Origin: Rheinheimera sp.
Lineage (GTDB): Bacteria > Pseudomonadota > Gammaproteobacteria > Enterobacterales > Alteromonadaceae
DNA length: 64,000 bases
NCBI GenBank assembly: GCA_003543135.1
Contig: DPJG01000027.1
Span: 248,001-312,000 of the forward strand
Reading direction: 5' to 3'
The translations under genes were made by a program, and so were the position numbers. Below the pieces are notes generated by a model that searched no databases, had not been told where the DNA came from, and saw nothing but the letters and a program-made list of their open reading frames with translations. This document shows, piece after piece, positions 1 to 11,256 of this stretch. The first letter of the stretch is position 1, and each line of letters opens with the position of its first letter.

Positions 1-2
1 CT

Positions 3-152
3 TTTGCGGTGTTTGCTGATGAACTGCCGTTATTGTTTCCAAATGCCAGCATTCAGCTCGCCGGTATTCGCAATCTGACAGGGCAGGGCTTTGCCAGGCG
101 TAAGTTTTCGACCAGTCAGCTGGTGGAAAAAAGTTGGTGGATTTGCTGGTAA
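3..152 (+). CDS. C-terminal end of an unidentified protein (partial)
   Basis: An open frame enters from the left edge and runs 49 codons to a TAA; the other two forward frames are closed early by TGA. The visible tail is basic in the middle (GFARRKFS) and ends in a tryptophan-rich stretch (WWICW). I do not recognise the family from so little. It lies upstream of, and convergent with, the symporter gene, and a two-way terminator follows it. The start is outside the window. Confidence 0.5.
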   Translation, partial: FAVFADELPLLFPNASIQLAGIRNLTGQGFARRKFSTSQLVEKSWWICW

Positions 153-211
153 TGGGAGTTTTGTTGGTAAGCGCAACAGAATCCGTACTCACATAGTTTG
201 AAATCGAGAAA

Positions 212-249
212 CATAATAAAAAAACCGGCTTAGCCGGTTTTTTTATTAT
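212..249. terminator. Bidirectional intrinsic terminator
   Basis: A perfect palindrome AAAACCGGCT/AGCCGGTTTT is flanked by A-rich and T-rich runs, so it makes a GC stem followed by a U tract on both strands. It sits between the partial gene ending at 152 and the convergent symporter gene ending at 274, and probably serves both. Confidence 0.85.
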
Positions 250-273
250 GTAAAAGTGCGTTGGCCCGGGTTG

Positions 274-1587
274 TTATAACTTGTCGCTTTTACCTGCATC
301 CGGATCATTAAACACATTCATATCCATACATTTTTCACTTTTGCCTACCAGACAGGAAACCATGGCATCGCCTGTAATATTGACTGCAGTGCGGGTCATA
401 TCCAGTAAACGGTCTACACCAATAATCAGGGCAATACCTTCCACAGGTAAACCAACCTGTTGTAATACCATGGCCAGCATCACTAAACCCACACCCGGAA
501 CACCGGCAGTACCAATTGATGCCAGAGTGGCAGTTAATACCACCAGTACATAATCAGCTGCGGTCAGGTCAATATTGTAAACCTGGGCAATAAACACAGT
601 AGCGACACCCTGCATGATAGCGGTGCCGTCCATGTTAATAGTGGCGCCAAGCGGAATGGTAAAAGAAGCAACCTTGTTATCAATGCCAAGCTTGCCAGTG
701 GTGGTAGCCATATTACTGGCGATAGTGGCGTTACTGCTGGAGGTACTAAATGCAAATAAAGCTGTTTCTTTCATTTTGCGAAAGAACATGATTGGGTTTA
801 AGCCACCAATCAGTTTAATAAAAGCGCCATACACCACTAAACCGTGGAAGAACAACACAAAAAGTACAACCAGGAAATATTTGCCGAGATTGGCCATATC
901 ATTCAGTTCAAGGGTGGTGAACAGTTTAGCCATCAGGAAAAACACACCATAAGGTGATAAATGCATCACAATATTCACCAGATGCATCACTACAGTGTTT
1001 AAATCTTCAAACATCTGACGTACACGTTGACCTGCTTCACCGCTTAACGCGATGGCAATTCCAAATAACACTGCAAAAATAATAATTTGCAACATTTCAC
1101 CTTTGGCCATGGCTTCCACCGGGTTACTCGGGAACATGTTAATAAAAACCTGCGCCACTGAAGGTGCTTCTGCCACCTGATAGCTTTGTGCCAACGGCAT
1201 ATTAACGCCAACACCAGGGCTAAAAAGTAATGCAAAAAAGATGGCGATGGCGATGGCGATGGCAGTTGTCAGAATATATAAGCCCATGGATTTTGAACCT
1301 ATACGGCCAAGGGTGCTGATATCCTTTAACGAGCTGGTACCGCAGATCAAAGAAACCAGTACCAGTGGCACCACCAGCATTTTTAAACTGGCCACAAATA
1401 TTTGACCACCAACGTGGAAAATACCGTCAACGAACAACGCTTTGATACCAATAGTAAAACCAGCAAGCGAAACTTCTTTTTCCGCCGCGCCGCCCAGGAT
1501 CCACTGGAAGAAGGAACCCACCAAAACACCCAGCGCCATGGCAATTAAAATCCGGCTGGTCAGATTAAATTTTGTATTTGTAGTCAT
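274..1587 (-). CDS. Dicarboxylate/amino acid:cation symporter (DAACS family)
   Basis: Inner-membrane secondary transporter of the glutamate/aspartate/C4-dicarboxylate:cation symporter family (GltP/DctA/SstT relatives). About 437 residues, the normal family length. Family marks are the serine-rich re-entrant loop (FAFSTSSSNATI), the segment GATINMDGTA and the later NITGDAMV segment, which in this family form the substrate and cation sites. An upstream in-frame ATG at 1644 would add 19 residues unlike other members and neither start has a good ribosome site, so I chose the start beginning MTTNTKF. Substrate (glutamate, aspartate or dicarboxylate) cannot be fixed from sequence alone. Confidence 0.9.
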   Translation of the reverse strand: MTTNTKFNLTSRILIAMALGVLVGSFFQWILGGAAEKEVSLAGFTIGIKALFVDGIFHVGGQIFVASLKMLVVPLVLVSLICGTSSLKDISTLGRIGSKSMGLYILTTAIAIAIAIFFALLFSPGVGVNMPLAQSYQVAEAPSVAQVFINMFPSNPVEAMAKGEMLQIIIFAVLFGIAIALSGEAGQRVRQMFEDLNTVVMHLVNIVMHLSPYGVFFLMAKLFTTLELNDMANLGKYFLVVLFVLFFHGLVVYGAFIKLIGGLNPIMFFRKMKETALFAFSTSSSNATIASNMATTTGKLGIDNKVASFTIPLGATINMDGTAIMQGVATVFIAQVYNIDLTAADYVLVVLTATLASIGTAGVPGVGLVMLAMVLQQVGLPVEGIALIIGVDRLLDMTRTAVNITGDAMVSCLVGKSEKCMDMNVFNDPDAGKSDKL

Positions 1588-1757
1588 CAGGGGAGTTGAG
1601 TTATAACTGTTGAAAATGGCGGTTAGCCTAACAGTTTCTGCCATAAAAGAAAAATTTACTGAAAATCCGAGAATTAGCGCTGCCGGTTTTTAAATTAATC
1701 GGCTAAGATGCAGAATTAACAAAATCTAAATATAAGAAACAGCTAGGGAGAGTTTTC

Positions 1758-3986
1758 ATGCGAAACATCCGGCAACTTCTCGTTGCGTTTTTGATGAGTG
1801 CAGTAGTCGCTTGTGGTGGTGGTGGAACCATCGGTGATGATGGTACTACGGTAGTTCCAACTTACAGTTTGGCCGTTGCATTATCCGGTGAAGAAGTCGC
1901 CAAAGGTACTGATTTAGTCGTCACTGCAGAGCTTAAATCAAGCAGCAGTGCAGCAGTATCTGGCAAGCTGATTCGGTTTTCGCTTGATGACAGCGCTCTG
2001 GCAAGTTTTGACAATGGTGCTGCTACCTCAGTCACAGACGCAAACGGCAAAGCAACCATTGGTTTAAAAGTAGGCACCAAAAGCGGCGCCGGTATTATTA
2101 CCGCAACTTTTGACAGCGGTTCAGCATCCAGCTCTGCCACTGTAGGTACAGTCAGCTTCAGGTCAAAAGGGGATGGTGGTGTGGTTGATACCACCCCGGT
2201 ACGTTCCGTATTGTTATCTGCAGACAAACTTGAACTGGGCACAGGCGGTACTGACCGAGTTGAGCTTTTTGCCATTGTTAAAGATGACAACAATATTCTG
2301 ATGAAAAATGTGCCGGTGCAATTTTCAGCAGACGGTAATGCAGATTTAGAAATTGTCTCCAGCGTTACTGGTGCTGATGGTATTGCCAAAGCTTATTTAT
2401 CTTCAAAAACAGACTTTTCCAAACGTAGCATTAATGTAACTGCAACAGCAGGTGCTAACCAGGTATCGTCAAAAGCAACGATTAATGTGGTAGGTACTTC
2501 GATTGATGTGCTTGCCCCTGCCGCTGTGGTGTTAGGTGGCTCTACTAAACTGACCATCGCTTTATTAGATGCAACAGGAAAAGGCATTAAGAATACCCAG
2601 CTTGAAATCAGCTCTAGTCTGGGGAACAGCTTTAGCAACACCACACCAGTGACAGATGCAGCAACAGGCCGTGTTGTAGTTGACTATCAGGCAACCAACG
2701 GTGGTAGTGATATCATTACCGTAAGTGCTTTAGGTGTGACCAACAGATTCAGTATTTTTGTTGACCCGGATGCATTTGCGTTTGAACCCGCCAGCAATAA
2801 TGTGGTGGAAATCCCGTTAAATACAGCGTCTTTACAAGGCATTAAATGGACGCGGAACAATTCACCTTTAGTAGGCAACGATGTTTCTTTTACTACAACT
2901 CGTGGTGAAATTGCGGCCGTGCCTGACGACGTCACTCCAGCAGTATTTGAAGGTAAGGTTGCTGTGACCAATAAAACGGATGATGCAGGGAAGTCCCGGG
3001 TTGCTGTGCGCTCAGACTATGCGGGCCTGACGAATATCTCAGCGAGCTCAACAACTAATGGCAGCAAAATCTCCACGAATAAATTAGTGGAATTTATAGC
3101 AACTGAATCCAATAAAATTGAAGTGCAGGCTTTCCCTGCGCAAATTGGTCCTGGTGAAAAAGCAACAGTACAAGCCATAGTACGGGATGCCAAAAATAAC
3201 CCGGTAAAAAATCAGGTGATTGCGTTTTCACTGGCCCAGTCCGCCGGTGGCCAGTTAAGCCCGGCGACCAGCACTACTAACTCACAAGGTGTTGCGACAA
3301 CCGAATTTACTGCAGACAGTAATACGGCTGGCTCTGGCACACCACAAGATCCTTCAGGTTTACGGATTAACGCTGTAGTGGTGTCAAATACGGCAGTAAA
3401 AGGGGATACCGGTATTTCCGTGGGCCGCAGAACCTTATTTTTCCGTTTTGGTACTGGTGGTGAAGTTCAGACAATAGGTCCTAATCTCACTTCGGTTCCT
3501 TACGCCATCATAGTTACTGATGCATCTGGTAACCCAGTCCCTAATCAGGAGCTTAATGTTGCGGTGACTCCTCGGCAGTATCTGAAAGGAGAAAAGTTGA
3601 GGGTTCCGGAAGTTGGTTCTTTCATTCGGTGGGATGTGCAGATTTATGCGACTTGTCCTTCTGAAGATGCAAACAGAAATGGTATTCTGGATGATGGTGA
3701 AGACACCAACCTGGACAAGTTAATTACACCTGGTAACGTTGCGACTATAAACCGTACTGTTGTTGCAGATGTTAACGGTATAGCTCAAGTGAATCTGATT
3801 TATCCTCGAGAGTATGCTCCATACACTATCGTCGATATTCAAGTGACAGCTACTGCTCAGGGCACCGAGAACATCAGTAGCCGAAGCGTCGCATTAACCA
3901 GATTAAATACAGATTACAATAGGGAAGAAAACCCACCTAAACCGAGTCCTTTTGGTATAGGAAATCTTTGTACAAATACAATTTAA
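1758..3986 (+). CDS. Ig-like (Big-1/invasin-type) repeat lipoprotein
   Basis: A 742-residue exported protein. The N terminus is a lipoprotein signal with lipobox VVAC (Cys19) followed by a glycine linker, so it should be lipid-anchored, probably in the outer membrane. The rest is a chain of about six beta-sandwich units of roughly 100 residues. Each carries Big-1/invasin-like signatures such as the 'V..G....TAxVKDANGNPV' style strand and 'T(D/N)A.G.A.....' repeats (for example TDANGKATIGLKVG and TTNSQGVATTEFT). Near the C terminus a DANRNGILDDGED segment resembles a calcium-binding loop. It has its own ribosome site (AGGGAG) and terminator. A role in surface structure or adhesion is inferred; no partner gene is adjacent. 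Confidence 0.8.
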   Translation: MRNIRQLLVAFLMSAVVACGGGGTIGDDGTTVVPTYSLAVALSGEEVAKGTDLVVTAELKSSSSAAVSGKLIRFSLDDSALASFDNGAATSVTDANGKATIGLKVGTKSGAGIITATFDSGSASSSATVGTVSFRSKGDGGVVDTTPVRSVLLSADKLELGTGGTDRVELFAIVKDDNNILMKNVPVQFSADGNADLEIVSSVTGADGIAKAYLSSKTDFSKRSINVTATAGANQVSSKATINVVGTSIDVLAPAAVVLGGSTKLTIALLDATGKGIKNTQLEISSSLGNSFSNTTPVTDAATGRVVVDYQATNGGSDIITVSALGVTNRFSIFVDPDAFAFEPASNNVVEIPLNTASLQGIKWTRNNSPLVGNDVSFTTTRGEIAAVPDDVTPAVFEGKVAVTNKTDDAGKSRVAVRSDYAGLTNISASSTTNGSKISTNKLVEFIATESNKIEVQAFPAQIGPGEKATVQAIVRDAKNNPVKNQVIAFSLAQSAGGQLSPATSTTNSQGVATTEFTADSNTAGSGTPQDPSGLRINAVVVSNTAVKGDTGISVGRRTLFFRFGTGGEVQTIGPNLTSVPYAIIVTDASGNPVPNQELNVAVTPRQYLKGEKLRVPEVGSFIRWDVQIYATCPSEDANRNGILDDGEDTNLDKLITPGNVATINRTVVADVNGIAQVNLIYPREYAPYTIVDIQVTATAQGTENISSRSVALTRLNTDYNREENPPKPSPFGIGNLCTNTI

Positions 3987-3990
3987 AATA

Positions 3991-4022
3991 AATAAGCCAG
4001 CTTTCTTTAAGCTGGCTTATTT
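3991..4022 (+). terminator. Intrinsic terminator of the Ig-like lipoprotein gene
   Basis: Inverted repeat AATAAGCCAGC / GCTGGCTTATT just 5 bases after the stop codon, with a short T-rich tail. The stem is near-symmetric, so weak activity on the other strand is possible. Confidence 0.75.
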
Positions 4023-4062
4023 CTGATATAAGAGTTCTTGCTTTTGTCAGTGAAATGGATTT

Positions 4063-4097
4063 AAAAAAGGCTACCTAAGGTAGCCTTTGTCTTTTGC
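4063..4097 (-). terminator. Intrinsic terminator of astB
   Basis: Stem AAAGGCTACC / GGTAGCCTTT with a 3-base loop. Read on the minus strand it is followed by six T residues, and it lies 19 bases beyond the astB stop. Confidence 0.8.
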
Positions 4098-4115
4098 ACT
4101 TATCACTAATTAAAC

Positions 4116-5456
4116 TTAACGCTGGAACTGATACACCGACCCCAGTTGCAGAATTTGTGTTAGTTCATCCAAAGCAGTGCGTGACTCATTCAGCAGCAAC
4201 GGATCTGCTAAATCAGCTTCAGAAATTTGATCGCGGTAATGGGTATTGACCCATAGATTCAGGCGGTTAAACAAAGCATCGTTCAGCAGTACATTGGGGT
4301 TGACCGCTTGTTTTTCCGCTTCGCTCATGGCGACGCGTAAACGCAGGCAAGCAGGACCACCGCCGTTTCTCATACTTTGTTTTACATCGTAATAATGTAC
4401 TTGACGGATAGGGGTGTCGCGGCCGGTCAGTTGCTCCAGATAAGCCGACACCTGCGGATGGTCACGACATTCAGTAGGGGCAATAATGGCCATTTCACCT
4501 GAAGGCAGCGTAATCACCTGGGTGTTAAATAAATAGGTTTGGATGGCCTGTTGCACTGTCACTTCATGATCCAGCACTTCAATCAGATAAAGTTCTGATT
4601 TGTCACCAAATTTACGTTTTACTTCATCCAGTTTCTGCGCGCTGTCAACAAAAGCTTGCTGATGGTAAAACAGCACGTTTTGGTTGCCGACTGCAATAAC
4701 GTCGTTATGGAACACACCCTGGTCAATCACTTCCGGGCTTTGCTGGATATACACCACTTTGTCATCAGATAAACCGTGTAAGCGGGCTACCGCCTCGCAG
4801 GCTTCAAAGGTATGACGGGCCGGGAAGTTACGTGGCGCTGGTTTGTTGTAGTCAAAGGCATAACGGCCAAATACAAACAACTCAACGCCGGTTTCACCGT
4901 ATTCGCTGCATAAGCGGGTATGGTTAGCCGCGCCTTCGTCACCGAAATGGTCATTATCCGGCAAGTGTTGGTGGTGGTGAAAATGGCGTTCATCCGAGAA
5001 CATCGCCTTTAAAATCCGGCCTGTAGTTTCAGGTTCTAACGAACGGTGAAATTTGTTGGTCAGATTGGCAGGTGTAAAATGAATTTTGCCATCAGCGGTG
5101 TCTTTACTGGGGGAGATAGTGGCGGCGTTGGCTGTCCACATGCTGGATGCTGAACAGACGGCACGAAACACTGCCGGTGCCTGTTTGGCGGCTTTAGCAA
5201 TAACTTCTGCATCTGTGCCGCTAAAACCAAGCCGGCGTAAAGTGTAAACATCAGGCCGTTCTTGTGGCGCCAATACGCCCTGCACCATACCTAAATCGGC
5301 CAGTGCTTTCATTTTTTGTAAGCCCTGTAATGCAGCTTGTTTTGGGCTTGAGGTATTTTTTGCGTTGTTAAGCGACGCCACGTTGCCGACTGATAAACCG
5401 GCATAGTTATGCGTTGGCCCAACTAAGCCATCAAAGTTTGCTTCAAAGTACTTCAT
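4116..5456 (-). CDS. astB: N-succinylarginine dihydrolase
   Basis: Cytosolic enzyme of the arginine succinyltransferase (AST) pathway; it converts N2-succinylarginine to N2-succinylornithine, releasing ammonia and CO2. 446 residues, full length. The family catalytic triad is visible: Glu174 in GDEGAANH, His250 in QGVFHND, and nucleophile Cys370 in [10 protein letters not shown]. The N terminus [20 protein letters not shown] is typical. No other ast gene (astC, A, D, E) is present in the window, so the gene is transcribed alone, with its own terminator and a dyad in its upstream region. Confidence 0.97.
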   Translation of the reverse strand: MKYFEANFDGLVGPTHNYAGLSVGNVASLNNAKNTSSPKQAALQGLQKMKALADLGMVQGVLAPQERPDVYTLRRLGFSGTDAEVIAKAAKQAPAVFRAVCSASSMWTANAATISPSKDTADGKIHFTPANLTNKFHRSLEPETTGRILKAMFSDERHFHHHQHLPDNDHFGDEGAANHTRLCSEYGETGVELFVFGRYAFDYNKPAPRNFPARHTFEACEAVARLHGLSDDKVVYIQQSPEVIDQGVFHNDVIAVGNQNVLFYHQQAFVDSAQKLDEVKRKFGDKSELYLIEVLDHEVTVQQAIQTYLFNTQVITLPSGEMAIIAPTECRDHPQVSAYLEQLTGRDTPIRQVHYYDVKQSMRNGGGPACLRLRVAMSEAEKQAVNPNVLLNDALFNRLNLWVNTHYRDQISEADLADPLLLNESRTALDELTQILQLGSVYQFQR

Positions 5457-5535
5457 TTTTGCTTTATTCCTTCAGTTGGGAAGGGGCACTGTTTTTATTG
5501 TTTTTGCGGCCGTTATTGGATTGCTTCATTTTTTT

Positions 5536-5560
5536 ATTTTGCTGATTTAACCAGCAAAAT
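5536..5560. repeat. 9-bp inverted repeat between astB and topA
   Basis: ATTTTGCTG and CAGCAAAAT separated by 7 bases, located about 80 bases upstream of the astB start and 126 bases upstream of topA. No T tract follows on the minus strand, so it is not a terminator for anything reading toward astB. It could be an operator for either divergent gene, but it matches no consensus I can name with confidence. Confidence 0.4.
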
Positions 5561-5686
5561 GACCCTGTAAAGACAGAGTCAACCGAATAATAATGAGTTT
5601 ATTCACTTGTCACAACTTGAGTTTGCGGATATACGTTAAAAAGACATGTAGAATGCCCACCAAAGTTTAGGGATCTCGGAACAACG

Positions 5687-8284
5687 ATGGCGAAATCACT
5701 GGTAATAGTCGAATCACCGGCAAAAGCTAAAACAATTAATAAATATTTAGGTAATGATTTTATTGTAAAAAGTAGTGTGGGCCATATCCGCGATTTGCCT
5801 ACCAGCAGCAATAAAGACAAAGAAAAAAGCAAAACCGACAAAAAGCTGGAAAAGGCGCAAAAAGAGTATTTAGCGCTGGTTGACCGTATGGGCATAGATC
5901 CGGAAAACGGCTGGAAAGCCCGTTATGAAATTCTGCCGGGCAAAGAAAAGGTTGTGAAAGAACTCAAAGCCTTAGCCGAAAAAGCCGACACTGTTTATCT
6001 GGCAACGGACTTAGACCGCGAAGGAGAAGCTATTGCATGGCATTTGCAACAGATCATCGGCGGTGAAGAGCAAAAATTTAAAAGGGTGGTCTTTAACGAG
6101 ATCACGCAAAATGCCATTAAAAATGCTTTTGTTGAACCTGGTCAGGTGAATGTAGACCGGGTAAACGCCCAGCAAGCCCGCCGGTTTTTAGACCGGGTGG
6201 TGGGTTTTATGGTATCCCCGCTGCTGTGGAAAAAAGTTGCCCGCGGTTTATCAGCAGGCCGGGTGCAATCTGTTGCAGTACGGTTAGTGGTTGAGCGTGA
6301 ACGTGAAATTAAAGCTTTTGTACCTGAAGAATACTGGACAGTAGATGCACAAACGCTGTCGGCGGCCAAAGCTGCGTTAAACCTTGAAGTGGTGCGGCAA
6401 AACGGTAAAACCTTCAGGCCGGAAAATAAAGCGCAAACTGATGCTGCGGTAGCGCTTCTGCAACGCGCCAGTTATCAGGTGACAGAGCGCGAAGACAAAC
6501 CGTCCAGCAGTAAACCTCAGGCCCCTTTTATTACGTCCACCTTGCAGCAAGCCGCCAGTACCAGGCTGGGTTATGGTGTGAAAAAAACCATGATGCTGGC
6601 GCAGCGTTTGTACGAAGCCGGTTACATCACTTATATGCGTACCGACTCGACGAATTTGTCGACCGAAGCTGTTACTGCCGCGCGCGAATTTATTGAACAG
6701 CAATTTGGCAAAAAATATCTTCCTCCTGAGCCTTTAAGCTACGGCAGTAAAGCCAATGCCCAGGAAGCGCACGAAGCTATTCGTCCTTCAGATGTGAACA
6801 TTCAGGCCAGCATGCTGGGGGATATGGAAGCTGACGCCAAAAAACTCTACGAGCTGATTTGGCGGCAATTTGTGGCTTGCCAGATGCCAAATGCGCTGTA
6901 TGACGTGACCAATATTACAGTCCAGGCCGGCGACTTTGAGCTCAAAGCCAAAGGCCGTGTATTGCGTTTTGATGGTTGGACCCGGGTACAACCGGCGCAA
7001 AAACGCAAAGATGAAGAAGAAAGAGAATTACCTGATTTAACAGTGGGTGAAAAGCTGGTGCTGGAACAGCTGTTACCGGCGCAGCACTTTACCAAACCAC
7101 CGGCTCGTTTTAGTGAGGCCAGTCTGGTCAAAGAGCTGGAAAAACGTGGTATTGGCCGTCCTTCTACTTATGCGGCCATTATCTCCACTATTCAGGAACG
7201 TGGTTATGTCAAGGTTGAGAACAAAAGGTTCTACGCCGAAAAAATGGGTGAAATAGTGACAGACCGGCTGGTGGAAAACTTCAGCGATTTGATGAACTAT
7301 GACTTCACCGCCAATATGGAATTAAAATTGGATGATATTGCCCATGGCGAATTGTCCTGGCGCCAGGTGCTGGACCAGTTTTATGGCGACTTTTCCACCA
7401 AGTTAAAAACCGCCGAAGCCGATGTTGAACATGGCGGCATGCGTACCAATCAGTTTGTGTTAACGGACATTGACTGCCCGAGTTGTGGCCGGAAAATGGG
7501 GATCCGCACCGCCAGTACCGGCGTGTTTTTAGGCTGCTCCGGTTATAACCTGCCGCCCAAAGAACGTTGCACCACCACCATGAATTTAACCCCTGGTGAT
7601 GAAGCAGTGTTAGTAGCGGACGAAGATGAGCTGGAAACTGAGGTACTGCGCCATAAAAAACGTTGTGCCAAATGTGGTACCGCTATGGATTCTTATCTGC
7701 TGGACGAGCATCGCAAGCTGTATGTGTGTGGTAATAACCCAGGCTGTGATGGTTATCTGGTGGAAAGTGGTGCCTTTAAAATTAAAGGGTACGATGGCCC
7801 GCTGATCGAATGTGAAAAATGCGGCTCAGACATGCAATTAAAGTCGGGGCGTTTTGGTAAATATTTTGGTTGTACCAACAGCGACTGTAAAAATACCCGC
7901 AAACTGCTGAAAAACGGGGAAGCAGCGCCGCCAAAAGAAGATCCGGTGCACTTACCTGAACTGCTTTGTGAAAAGTCAGACGCCTATTTTGTGCTGCGTG
8001 ATGGTGCTGCCGGTCTGTTCCTGGCTGCCTCTACTTTCCCGCGCTCACGTGAGACCAGAGCGCCGTTAGTGGCTGAATTACAACGCTTTAAAGACAGATT
8101 AGTGCCGAAGTTTTTATATCTGACCCAGGCACCGGCCACAGATCCTGCCGGCAACCCAAGCATAGTGCGCTGGAGTCGCAAGACCAAACAGCAGTATGTG
8201 ATGTCGGAAAAAGACGGCAAAGCAACAGGCTGGTCTTTATGGTTTAAAGACGGTAAATGGCAGGAAAGTAAAGCCGAAGCTTAA
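5687..8284 (+). CDS. topA: DNA topoisomerase I (type IA)
   Basis: Relaxes negative supercoils by transient single-strand cleavage. 865 residues, the usual length. The N-terminal Toprim domain begins [16 protein letters not shown] and has the acidic DLDREGEA motif. The catalytic tyrosine is Tyr316 in [10 protein letters not shown]. The C-terminal part carries three four-cysteine zinc-ribbon modules (starting [16 protein letters not shown] and CEKCGSDM), then a basic tail. cysB lies downstream in the same orientation, as in E. coli, but here two minus-strand genes are inserted between them. A strong terminator follows. Confidence 0.98.
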   Translation: MAKSLVIVESPAKAKTINKYLGNDFIVKSSVGHIRDLPTSSNKDKEKSKTDKKLEKAQKEYLALVDRMGIDPENGWKARYEILPGKEKVVKELKALAEKADTVYLATDLDREGEAIAWHLQQIIGGEEQKFKRVVFNEITQNAIKNAFVEPGQVNVDRVNAQQARRFLDRVVGFMVSPLLWKKVARGLSAGRVQSVAVRLVVEREREIKAFVPEEYWTVDAQTLSAAKAALNLEVVRQNGKTFRPENKAQTDAAVALLQRASYQVTEREDKPSSSKPQAPFITSTLQQAASTRLGYGVKKTMMLAQRLYEAGYITYMRTDSTNLSTEAVTAAREFIEQQFGKKYLPPEPLSYGSKANAQEAHEAIRPSDVNIQASMLGDMEADAKKLYELIWRQFVACQMPNALYDVTNITVQAGDFELKAKGRVLRFDGWTRVQPAQKRKDEEERELPDLTVGEKLVLEQLLPAQHFTKPPARFSEASLVKELEKRGIGRPSTYAAIISTIQERGYVKVENKRFYAEKMGEIVTDRLVENFSDLMNYDFTANMELKLDDIAHGELSWRQVLDQFYGDFSTKLKTAEADVEHGGMRTNQFVLTDIDCPSCGRKMGIRTASTGVFLGCSGYNLPPKERCTTTMNLTPGDEAVLVADEDELETEVLRHKKRCAKCGTAMDSYLLDEHRKLYVCGNNPGCDGYLVESGAFKIKGYDGPLIECEKCGSDMQLKSGRFGKYFGCTNSDCKNTRKLLKNGEAAPPKEDPVHLPELLCEKSDAYFVLRDGAAGLFLAASTFPRSRETRAPLVAELQRFKDRLVPKFLYLTQAPATDPAGNPSIVRWSRKTKQQYVMSEKDGKATGWSLWFKDGKWQESKAEA

Positions 8285-8315
8285 GCTGACAAAGCGCATA
8301 ACTACGACATAGCAA

Positions 8316-8352
8316 CAAAAAAACCACCTCCACAACAGGTGGTTTTTTTATT
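8316..8352 (+). terminator. Intrinsic terminator after topA
   Basis: Stem AACCACCT / AGGTGGTT with a CCACAAC loop, preceded by an A run and followed by seven T residues, 32 bases after the topA stop. Confidence 0.9.
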
Positions 8353-8567
8353 TGAGCAGCGTTTTATCCGTGTGTTTGTGAAGAACACTCATGGCGATTT
8401 TTTGCCCTAATTGCAGATTATCAAAAGTAGAAAGCTGCCTGCGGAAAATCAGGTTGCAATATTTGCGAAAGTGCCGGGTTAATATAAAAACGCCGTGCTA
8501 ATTAAAATGAGCAGGGGGGACAGAGAATATAATAGGGCAAGCTTTGATTAAAACTGCACTGTGCTTG

Positions 8568-9332
8568 TTACCATTTGCGTTTGGGCGCAAATAACACATC
8601 GAGGTCGTTATTTTCCGCTTCGGCACGTTTTTGCCGGTCACGCAAATTACCTTCTTTCAGCTCTTCGGCAATTTCTGCTAATAACGAGGTCATTTCATTA
8701 CGCCTTGCTGTGACATATTCATCAACATGACTGGCGTTGGATAAAGTGATCAGTGCTTTTTCATAACATTGACGGGCAGAACCGAGCATTTCACTGGCGC
8801 GGGCCTGATTGCCTCTTTTGATCTGGCTTTCAACATTAATCCGCAGTTGCAGGTTTTCCAGTCGTCTGTCTTCCTGCACCACCACCTGGGTATCAATATT
8901 GCCGCGGGCATGCTCAGCCCGCAAAATAGTTCTGAGCTTTTTAATGCCCTGGATCATGCCGATGATTTGTTTGTCGTTATCAGGCAGCGTGATATGTTCG
9001 CTCGGCGCTTGCATATTGCTACCCATATCCTCAAGCTTTTTTTCGGTGTCGGCCAGACGGCTTTTTAAATCGCGGGAACCAGGTTCCAGCTCCACCATGG
9101 CTTTGAGTGTGTAAGCAATACGTTTAAGCAGCATTTGTGAGGTGGCAGGGGTCAGAGGAACGTTTGCCGCGTTTAACAAAATTTCTTCGGTATCTTCCAG
9201 CATGCCACGCAACTTTGAGAACTCGGCCCGTTTTAACGTAGCCAACCGCTCTTTATGTTGTTGTATGGCGTTCGAGATAACAGCAAAAACCACCAATGCT
9301 ATTACCAGAACAATGATCATGGTCAAAACCAT
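8568..9332 (-). CDS. Membrane-anchored coiled-coil protein of unknown function
   Basis: 254 residues. One N-terminal transmembrane helix (about residues 2-22, IIVLVIALVVFAVI) and no cleavage site, so the protein is probably anchored with its bulk in the cytoplasm. The remainder is charged, alpha-helical and coiled-coil prone, and the C terminus ends in the short basic motif LFAPKRKW. The start has a fitting AGAGG ribosome site. It lies just upstream of the histidine kinase gene's 3' side on the same strand, 73 bases downstream of that kinase's... upstream region in reverse order: the kinase gene is the next gene toward cysB. No enzymatic motif is visible and I do not assign a function; a scaffold tied to the neighbouring kinase is only a guess. 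Confidence 0.75.
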   Translation of the reverse strand: MVLTMIIVLVIALVVFAVISNAIQQHKERLATLKRAEFSKLRGMLEDTEEILLNAANVPLTPATSQMLLKRIAYTLKAMVELEPGSRDLKSRLADTEKKLEDMGSNMQAPSEHITLPDNDKQIIGMIQGIKKLRTILRAEHARGNIDTQVVVQEDRRLENLQLRINVESQIKRGNQARASEMLGSARQCYEKALITLSNASHVDEYVTARRNEMTSLLAEIAEELKEGNLRDRQKRAEAENNDLDVLFAPKRKW

Positions 9333-9405
9333 CTGAACCTCTGACTTGGTTTATCATCCGCATCTTAAACAGAAATTGGCAAAATTACCAATGTTCCGCT
9401 GCCCG

Positions 9406-10092
9406 TCAGGGCAGATACAACCGGAAAACCCCACCACCAAACTGACCACCGTTGGCTAATTCAATCCGGCCAATCCGGCCCTGATTGCGGTGTGCTTTGG
9501 CGATAAGATGTGCAAAAAACAGGCCTAAACCTGTGCGCCCGGCCGATAAATTAAAATGCATCATACTATTGTCGCTATTTTCCAGCATATATTGTGGAAA
9601 ACCTTCGCCATCATCATGTAATTCGATACACAGATAATCGTCGGCTATGCTGGCTTTTAGTAACAGCTGGGTCGTGCTGTAACGCAACGCATTGACAAAC
9701 ATATCATTAATCAGATTACCGACCAAATCGTTGTCAAAAAACCAACACAGATTGTGGCTGGATTCCAGCTGCACTGCGATTTGTTTTTGTTGGCTGTACA
9801 TCTCATTTTTGATCAGCACTTCTTCCAGTAAATCTTCAACAAAATATTCGTCCAGATGCAGCGGAAGTTGTTCTTTTTCAATACGATATAACGACAATAA
9901 CTGCATCAGGTTGCTGTTTAACCGCGAGGCTTCGTAGTGAATGCGTGCCAGTTCCTGACTGGCTGTTTCCGAATGAGGGGCGAGATCCTGCTGTAATAAA
10001 TCCATCGACTGGATCAGCATACAGAGTGAGTTTTTCATGTCATGTACGGCTGAAGCCAGCACAGTGGCAAAATCAATGTCCGGTTGTTCCAC
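9406..10092 (-). CDS. Sensor-less cytosolic histidine kinase
   Basis: 228-residue protein consisting only of kinase core: an H-box with His17 in VHDMKNSL, a dimerisation helix pair, then an HATPase_c domain with N-box NALRYS (preceded by Asn and Asp), G1 box DDGEGFP and G2 box GRTGLGLFFAH. It lacks transmembrane segments and any input domain, which is unusual for this class. The start is GTG with AAGGA 12 bases upstream. No response regulator is adjacent; the TPR response regulator at 58.1-59.8 kb is the only stand-alone one in the window. It lies between topA and cysB, divergent from cysB. Confidence 0.85.
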   Translation of the reverse strand: MEQPDIDFATVLASAVHDMKNSLCMLIQSMDLLQQDLAPHSETASQELARIHYEASRLNSNLMQLLSLYRIEKEQLPLHLDEYFVEDLLEEVLIKNEMYSQQKQIAVQLESSHNLCWFFDNDLVGNLINDMFVNALRYSTTQLLLKASIADDYLCIELHDDGEGFPQYMLENSDNSMMHFNLSAGRTGLGLFFAHLIAKAHRNQGRIGRIELANGGQFGGGVFRLYLP

Positions 10093-10263
10093 GTTATTTA
10101 AAATCCTTCACCGCTGCTTTGTCACCATGGTCAGTAAAAAGAACTACTGCTTGGGCAGGTTTTTAGCTACTATTGGTTATACTAAACGCCAAAATATGAA
10201 TTGGCTGGAATAATCACATCATCCGCGCATATGGCTAATCATATGTCAATAACGGAAGCCTGA

Positions 10264-11244
<981 letters not shown>

Positions 11245-11256
11245 GCTGTTTTGCTG

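Noticed and set aside
1862-2971. Long antisense open frames inside the Ig-like lipoprotein gene
   Set aside because: They have no ribosome site or family likeness. Such shadows arise from the Thr/Ser/Ala codon pattern of the repeat protein on the other strand.
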